This document shows, piece after piece, positions 6,622 to 10,561 of a stretch of 10,561 nt of DNA (the first letter of the stretch is position 1; every line of letters begins with the position of its first letter). The notes beneath the pieces are model-generated. The model searched no databases and was not told the DNA's origin. It saw nothing but the letters and a program-made list of their open reading frames with translations. Both the position numbers and the translations under genes were made by a program. Source of the DNA: Candidatus Aminicenantota bacterium (lineage in GTDB: Bacteria; Acidobacteriota; Aminicenantia; S016-38); the NCBI GenBank assembly GCA_021161165.1, contig JAGHBF010000152.1:1-10561 (forward strand). The letters are read 5' to 3'.

Positions 6622-8181
6622 ATGGCAAGGCTTTATGAATACCAGGGAAAAAAAATTTTAAAACTTTCAGGGATAAAAATCCCTGAGGGAGATGTGGCGA
6701 ATACCCCCAAACAGGCAAAAGAAATCACAGAAAGGCTTGGTCCTCCTGTGGTTCTTAAAATTCAGGTCTGGTCAAAGGGAAGGGCGGAAATAGGAGGAGT
6801 TAAATTTGCAAACTCTCCCGAAGAAGCAGAGCAAATAGCCTCCGCTCTTCTCGGCATAAAGGTAAAAAATTTCATCGTTGAAAAGCTTTTAGTTGAAAAG
6901 AAGGCGGATATAGACCGAGAGCTTTTTGCAGGGATTATAATAGATGATTATCACAAAAAGCCCATGCTGGTTTTTTCCTCAATAGGAGGCACCGGAATAG
7001 AAGAAATTGCCAGAGAGCATCCAGAAGCCATACTTACTCAGCATATTGACGTTCTGGAAGGATTCCCGGAATACAGGGCAAGAAAGCTTCTCACAAAAAT
7101 GGGATTTAAGGGCAAAATTCTTGTCAAGCTTTCATCGACCCTATCTAAATTGTATAAAGCTTTTAGAGAATACGATGCCCGTTCAGCAGAAATCAATCCT
7201 CTTGTTATAACCGTGGATGGCGAGGTGGTGGCATTAGATTGTCATATTACAATAGATGATTATGCCGTCTATCGTCATTCTGATCTGGGAATAGAAATAG
7301 CAAGAGAGTTTGACCGTCCTCCTACCGAACTCGAGAAGATAGCATATAAGGTGGAAGAGAAAGATTATCGTGGAACGTTTTACTTCTTTCAGATGACCGA
7401 AAAGCCAGACCCAGCAGAGAATTACATCGGATTTCACGGAGCAGGAGGGGGCGGCTCGATGATGTCAATGGATGCCGTACTTAAACGGGGATTTAAAATA
7501 GCCAATTTTACGGATACCAGCGGAAATCCTCCTGCTTCTAAAGTCTACAGAGCAGCAAAGATCATCCTTTCACAGCCGGGAATTGTAGGTTATTTTGCCT
7601 CAGGTTCAGGAGTTGCATCTCAGGAGCAGTTTAACTCTGCAAGAGGGCTTGTAAAAGCCTTTATGGAGGACCAGATTGAAATTCCCGCGGTTCTCCGCCT
7701 GGGTGGGAATTATGAGGAGAAAGCAATAGAAATTCTGGAGACATTTTCAAAATTTATTCCAGCAAAAATAGAGGGTTATGGCAGAGACGATTCACCGGAA
7801 TTCTGTGCAGATAGGCTTGCAGAGCTTATAAAGGAAGGGGGTAGAAAAGTTCACAGGGTTAAACCAATAGAGGAATACAAGCCACCAAAAGGAGTGTATT
7901 CCTTTAATACTTTAACGGGAAAAGTTTTCATAGACCATTCTGCCTGTGCAAAATGTGAAAGAAAGGTGTGTGTTGATGCCTGTTCTTATGGGGTGCTCAA
8001 GTTTGAAAACGGAAGACCCGTTCTCGCAATAGCCGAAGAGGATGCTGGAAAGGGTAAATGTACTGAGTGTCTTGCTTGCGAACTTGCATGTTTTCTTGAG
8101 GGGAAAAAAGCCATACATATAGAGCTTCCAATTCCAGGTCTTAAAGAATACAGAGAGAAAATTTTAAAGGAGGGGGAATAA
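6622..8181 (+). CDS. SucC/AclA-like ATP-grasp acyl-CoA synthetase subunit fused to a C-terminal 2[4Fe-4S] ferredoxin domain
   Basis: The 519-residue protein has two parts. Residues 1-405 match the nucleotide-binding subunit of the succinyl-CoA synthetase/ATP-citrate lyase superfamily: K46 and KGRAEIGGVK (52-61) of the ATP-grasp, AEINPL (189-194) and D206 for Mg2+, GAGGGG (274-279), and a carboxy-terminal CoA-ligase fold ending near 405. The ASGSGVASQEQF segment (326-337) resembles the citrate-lyase/citryl-CoA-synthetase side more than SucC's GGI motif. There is about a 20-residue insertion near 242-266. Residues 436-495 are not part of that fold: C442-x2-C445-x4-C450-x3-C454 and C480-x2-C483-x2-C486-x3-C490 form a dicluster ferredoxin-like module. 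SucC has about 390 residues, so about 115 are extra. GGAGG lies five bases upstream. The stop shares its A with the next ATG. Acyl substrate and redox partner are unknown. Confidence 0.85.
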   Translation: MARLYEYQGKKILKLSGIKIPEGDVANTPKQAKEITERLGPPVVLKIQVWSKGRAEIGGVKFANSPEEAEQIASALLGIKVKNFIVEKLLVEKKADIDRELFAGIIIDDYHKKPMLVFSSIGGTGIEEIAREHPEAILTQHIDVLEGFPEYRARKLLTKMGFKGKILVKLSSTLSKLYKAFREYDARSAEINPLVITVDGEVVALDCHITIDDYAVYRHSDLGIEIAREFDRPPTELEKIAYKVEEKDYRGTFYFFQMTEKPDPAENYIGFHGAGGGGSMMSMDAVLKRGFKIANFTDTSGNPPASKVYRAAKIILSQPGIVGYFASGSGVASQEQFNSARGLVKAFMEDQIEIPAVLRLGGNYEEKAIEILETFSKFIPAKIEGYGRDDSPEFCADRLAELIKEGGRKVHRVKPIEEYKPPKGVYSFNTLTGKVFIDHSACAKCERKVCVDACSYGVLKFENGRPVLAIAEEDAGKGKCTECLACELACFLEGKKAIHIELPIPGLKEYREKILKEGE

Positions 8182-9089
8182 TGGCTATTTTGATAAATGA
8201 AAAAACAAGGGTTCTGGTTCAGGGTATAACAGGAAGGGAAGGAAGAGCCAGAACAAAATTGATGAAGGGTTACGGAACTAACGTGGTTGCTGGTGTTACT
8301 CCGGGGAAGGGAGGGCAGGAGGTTGAGGGTGTTCCTGTTTTTGATTCTGTTTATGAGGCCTTGGAAAAAGTAGGAGAAATAGATGCCTCTGCGATTTTTG
8401 TTCCTGCTCCCCTTGTAAAATCTGCTGCACTTGAGGCGATAGATGCCGGAATAAAACTTCTTCTTCTTGTTCCTGACAGGGTTCCAATCCATGACGTTCT
8501 TGAAATTGCTGCCCATGCAGAAAGAAGGGGAGCAAAATTTATAGGTCCCAATACGCTCGGAGTTCTTTCGCCGGGCAGGGCAGTTCTTGGTATGATAGGT
8601 GGACGCCCTGAAACCGCAAAGCAGTGGTTTAACAAGGGTGATATTGGGGTAAGCTCACGCTCAGGAGGAATAACCTCTGCCATTTCTTATTATATTTCCA
8701 GAGCGGGATTTGGCCTTTCAACTATAGTTCATGTTGGAGGAGATGCTGTGGTTGGGCTTCCCCATCCTGACATAATGAAGCTCTTCCAGCAGGATCCCGA
8801 AACTAAAATGATGGTTATGTTTGGAGAGATTGGGACTACCCAGGAAGAACGGGTTGCTGAAATGATCGAAAAAGGAGAAATAACAAAGCCGGTAGTTGCT
8901 TTCATCGGAGGAAAAGCAGCAAAGGAGGGGACTCGTTTCTCCCACGCAGGAGCAATAGTGGAAGGAGGAAGGGGAAGCTATGCTTCAAAGGTAGAGAAGC
9001 TAAAAAAAGCAGGAGCATATATTGCGGAGAGCCTTATGGATATACCTAAGGTTGTGGCAGAAGTAAGAAAAAAGCATGGTCTTGATTGA
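8181..9089 (+). CDS. SucD-like CoA-binding acyl-CoA synthetase alpha subunit
   Basis: The 302-residue partner of the preceding subunit catalyses the phosphohistidine and CoA steps of a nucleotide-forming acyl-CoA synthetase. The Rossmann CoA-binding domain opens with VQGITGREGRA (13-23) and GVTPGKGGQEVEGVPVFDSV (38-57). The ligase domain has SSRSGGITSA (158-167), GEIGTT with E216, and SHAGAIVEGGRGSY with the likely phosphorylated His255 (E. coli SucD His246). Length is usual for SucD. Differences from standard SucD are that the TEGIP segment reads PDRVP (98-102), GPNCPG reads GPNTLG (122-127), and residues after His255 are family-like. These changes suggest a different acyl substrate. GGAGGGGG at 8169-8176 lies four bases before the ATG, which overlaps the upstream stop as TAATG. 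The stop overlaps the next gene as TGATG. Confidence 0.88.
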   Translation: MAILINEKTRVLVQGITGREGRARTKLMKGYGTNVVAGVTPGKGGQEVEGVPVFDSVYEALEKVGEIDASAIFVPAPLVKSAALEAIDAGIKLLLLVPDRVPIHDVLEIAAHAERRGAKFIGPNTLGVLSPGRAVLGMIGGRPETAKQWFNKGDIGVSSRSGGITSAISYYISRAGFGLSTIVHVGGDAVVGLPHPDIMKLFQQDPETKMMVMFGEIGTTQEERVAEMIEKGEITKPVVAFIGGKAAKEGTRFSHAGAIVEGGRGSYASKVEKLKKAGAYIAESLMDIPKVVAEVRKKHGLD

Positions 9090-9748
9090 TGCCTGAAAAA
9101 GAAGTTGCTGAAGCAATAATACATCTTTACAGGAGGGGATTTATAACGCTTTCCGAGGGAAATGTTTCCATAAGGGATGGCGAACGCTTTTTTATAACCC
9201 CAGGTGGCCTCAGAAAAGACAGGGTAAGACCCGAAGATATAGCGGTGGTTGGATTGGATGGGAAAATCATAAAAGGAAAACCATCTTCTGAATACCGACT
9301 TCATCTTGCTATATACAGGATCAGGAATGATATCAATGCCATTGTTCATACCCACCCGCCATTTGCAGTTGCTCTTGCTGTTTCAGGGATTTCTCTTGAA
9401 TACCCTGTTCTTGCAGAGGCAGTAACCTTTCTTGGTCCTGTGCCTATTGTTCCTTTTGAGTTGCCTTCTACCGATGCTCTTGCAGAGAGAGCCGGGGAAT
9501 TTATAAAAAAATACGATAATCTTCTTCTGGAAAATCATGGGGCAGTTACAACTGCTGAAAATCTTGATCTTGGCCTTGCTTTGATGGAAACCCTGGAGCA
9601 TACTGCAGAAGTTTTATGGAAGGCTTTATTTATAGGAAGAATTAAGATTTTTGACAGGAGCGAAGTAGAAAAGCTCCTTTCTCTCAGGAAAACCTATGGT
9701 CTTTCCCATAGGCCATGGAGAGCGGAGGATTTCAGATACAATCTGTGA
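9089..9748 (+). CDS. Class II aldolase/adducin-family protein (fuculose-phosphate aldolase-like)
   Basis: The 219-residue protein belongs to the zinc-dependent class II aldolase (araD/fucA) family, which cleaves, epimerises, dehydrates or decarboxylates sugar phosphates. It shows SEGNVSIRD (22-30), the catalytic-type Glu68 in KPSSEYRLHLAIY, the zinc ligands His87 and His89 in AIVHTHPPF, and a third ligand His150 in LLLENHGAV. Length is normal for a fuculose-1-phosphate aldolase. Possible roles include L-fuculose-1-phosphate aldolase, methylthioribulose-1-phosphate aldolase/dehydratase and 4-phosphate decarboxylase; the sequence does not decide. I choose ATG 9089, which overlaps the upstream TGA as TGATG. 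An in-frame TTG one codon earlier (9086) is possible but unneeded. No Shine-Dalgarno sequence is visible, so translation is probably coupled to the SucD-like gene, and the product may act in the same pathway. Confidence 0.87.
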   Translation: MPEKEVAEAIIHLYRRGFITLSEGNVSIRDGERFFITPGGLRKDRVRPEDIAVVGLDGKIIKGKPSSEYRLHLAIYRIRNDINAIVHTHPPFAVALAVSGISLEYPVLAEAVTFLGPVPIVPFELPSTDALAERAGEFIKKYDNLLLENHGAVTTAENLDLGLALMETLEHTAEVLWKALFIGRIKIFDRSEVEKLLSLRKTYGLSHRPWRAEDFRYNL

Positions 9749-9813
9749 GCGTTGTATTCAGAATTAAAGTTGAATCTTATGGTCTATAAAAAATTAAGAA
9801 CTGAAAAAAATAG

Positions 9814-9825
9814 TATAATTACTCC
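9814..9825 (+). promoter_or_regulatory. Putative leaderless promoter of mutL
   Basis: TATAAT at 9814-9819, then TACTCC, then GTG at 9826. Standard geometry puts +1 on the G of GTG. No Shine-Dalgarno sequence is present, and no good -35 hexamer is found at 16-18 bases; the upstream region is A-rich. The 12-base string is identical to that before the transporter gene at 2423. The 77-base intergenic gap after the aldolase gene holds nothing else that I can support. Confidence 0.55.
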
Positions 9826-10561
9826 GTGGGTAGAATACTTCAACTTCCGCAGAATCTTCGACTCAAGATAGCGGCAGGTGAAGTTATAGAATCTCCTGCT
9901 TCTGTTGTTAAGGAGTTAATTGAGAACTCAATAGATGCAGGTGCCACGCTAATATTAATTGAAATAGAGGGAGGAGGGCTAAAGAAGATTCTTGTGAGAG
10001 ACAATGGAGAGGGGATTGCTCCTGATGACCTTCCCCTTGCAGTTCAGCGGTTTTCCACGAGCAAACTAAAAAGCGAGCAGGACTTAGAGAGAATTTCTAC
10101 CCTTGGATTTAGAGGTGAAGCCCTGGCAAGCATCTGTGCAATAAGCAGAATGAAAATTATATCTAAAACTGCGGATAGCGAAGGCCATTCAATATCCTGC
10201 AATGAGGGAGAAATAGGCCCTGTAATGAAGGCCCCTCATCCAGGGGGAACCACTGTTGAAGTAAGGGATATATTTTTCAATCTTCCAGCAAGGAGGAAAT
10301 TTTTGCCTTCTGTGTCCTCTCTTTTCAGGGAGATTTCAAAAGTTTTTCAACATGCTGCACTTAGCCGTCCGGGTATACACTTTACACTTATAAGAGATGG
10401 AAGGGAAATTGCTAATTTTCCCCCGGCTTCCAACCTGAGGGAGCGAATCCTTCAGGTAATGGGTAAAGAATTTTTGGATTCATTAATGGAAATAGAGGCT
10501 TCAGTGGAAGAGTTCTATTTAAAGGGTTTTTCCTCAAAAAGAGGAACAGGAAGAGTGAGGC
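9826..10561 (+). CDS. mutL: DNA mismatch repair protein MutL, N-terminal part (cut by window edge)
   Basis: Frame opens at GTG 9826 and is open to the right edge, giving 245 residues of the GHKL ATPase that links mismatch recognition to strand incision. All N-terminal motifs are present: KIAAGEVIESPASVVKELIE (14-33) with catalytic Glu30 and Asn34, DNGEGI with Asp59, FSTSKL (76-81), STLGFRGEALASI (91-103), and GTTVEVRDIFFNLPARRKFL (141-160). The RFSTSK segment replaces the common RHATSK. The transducer domain begins near 200 and the C-terminal dimerisation/endonuclease domain lies outside the window. The GTG start is fixed by alignment of the first residues with the family's usual 'MG+I..LP' opening. 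No ribosome site is seen; a TATAAT box lies six bases upstream. No mutS is in the window. Confidence 0.96.
   Translation, partial: MGRILQLPQNLRLKIAAGEVIESPASVVKELIENSIDAGATLILIEIEGGGLKKILVRDNGEGIAPDDLPLAVQRFSTSKLKSEQDLERISTLGFRGEALASICAISRMKIISKTADSEGHSISCNEGEIGPVMKAPHPGGTTVEVRDIFFNLPARRKFLPSVSSLFREISKVFQHAALSRPGIHFTLIRDGREIANFPPASNLRERILQVMGKEFLDSLMEIEASVEEFYLKGFSSKRGTGRVR

Noticed and set aside
7986..8516. Long minus-strand open frame (176 residues) opposite the synthetase genes
   Set aside because: It lies antisense to two strongly conserved genes, its translation shows no recognisable domain, and there is no ribosome site; it mirrors the codon use of the plus strand.
8351..8683. Minus-strand open frame of 110 residues
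   Set aside because: Shadow of the SucD-like gene; its composition follows the complementary strand and it has no motif.
6622..9089. Calling the pair standard succinyl-CoA synthetase sucC/sucD
   Set aside because: The Fe-S extension, the insertion near residues 242-266 and substitutions in the SucD-like subunit make substrate assignment unsafe, so symbols are withheld.
9086..9091. TTG 9086 as the aldolase start
   Set aside because: It adds a single residue before ATG 9089, and the TGATG overlap with the upstream stop is the commoner arrangement.
9749..9813. Terminator after the aldolase gene
   Set aside because: Only a five-base ATTCA/TGAAT stem and an imperfect TTCAG/CTGAA pairing are found, with no GC-rich stem followed by a T run.

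Overview
The window looks like chromosomal DNA from a bacterium with a Gram-negative-type (two-membrane) envelope. The evidence is a lipoprotein with an Ig-like fold, Tat export genes, an O-antigen-ligase-like membrane protein, and the bacterial housekeeping genes cmk, hisC and mutL. The DNA is fairly AT-rich and uses many AGA, AGG and ATA codons, a habit common in thermophiles and deep-branching anaerobes. A ferredoxin-type Fe-S domain fused to an acyl-CoA synthetase fits an anaerobic life. I cannot name the lineage from the sequence.

Layout. Positions 1-475 hold the start of a minus-strand gene for an integral-membrane isoprenylcysteine/phospholipid-methyltransferase-like protein, which runs off the left edge. 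A 229-bp divergent intergenic region (476-704) follows, with a 20-bp palindrome and a likely promoter. From 705 to the right edge all genes are on the plus strand and tightly packed: a two-domain Ig-like lipoprotein, tatA, tatC, a sodium:neurotransmitter-symporter-family transporter, an O-antigen-ligase-like protein, hisC, cmk, a SucC-like ATP-grasp subunit carrying a C-terminal two-cluster ferredoxin domain, a SucD-like subunit, a class II aldolase-family protein, and the first 245 codons of mutL.

How the genes work together. tatA and tatC overlap and form a minimal Tat translocase. The transporter, ligase, hisC and cmk genes abut or overlap and are probably co-transcribed, though their functions differ. 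The three genes at 6622-9748 are joined by a TAATG overlap and a TGATG overlap. They look like one functional unit: a two-subunit nucleotide-dependent acyl-CoA synthetase with a built-in electron-transfer module, plus an aldolase, lyase or decarboxylase. This is the most unusual content of the window.

The second notable signal is in gene starts. Three genes without a Shine-Dalgarno sequence (lipoprotein 705, transporter 2423, mutL 9826) each have a -10-like hexamer (TATAAA or TATAAT) ending exactly seven bases before the first base of the start codon. Two of them share the identical string TATAATTACTCC. This predicts leaderless mRNAs at transcription-unit starts, while most internal genes carry GGAGG-type ribosome sites. 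No tRNA, rRNA, CRISPR array, insertion sequence or prophage feature was seen.
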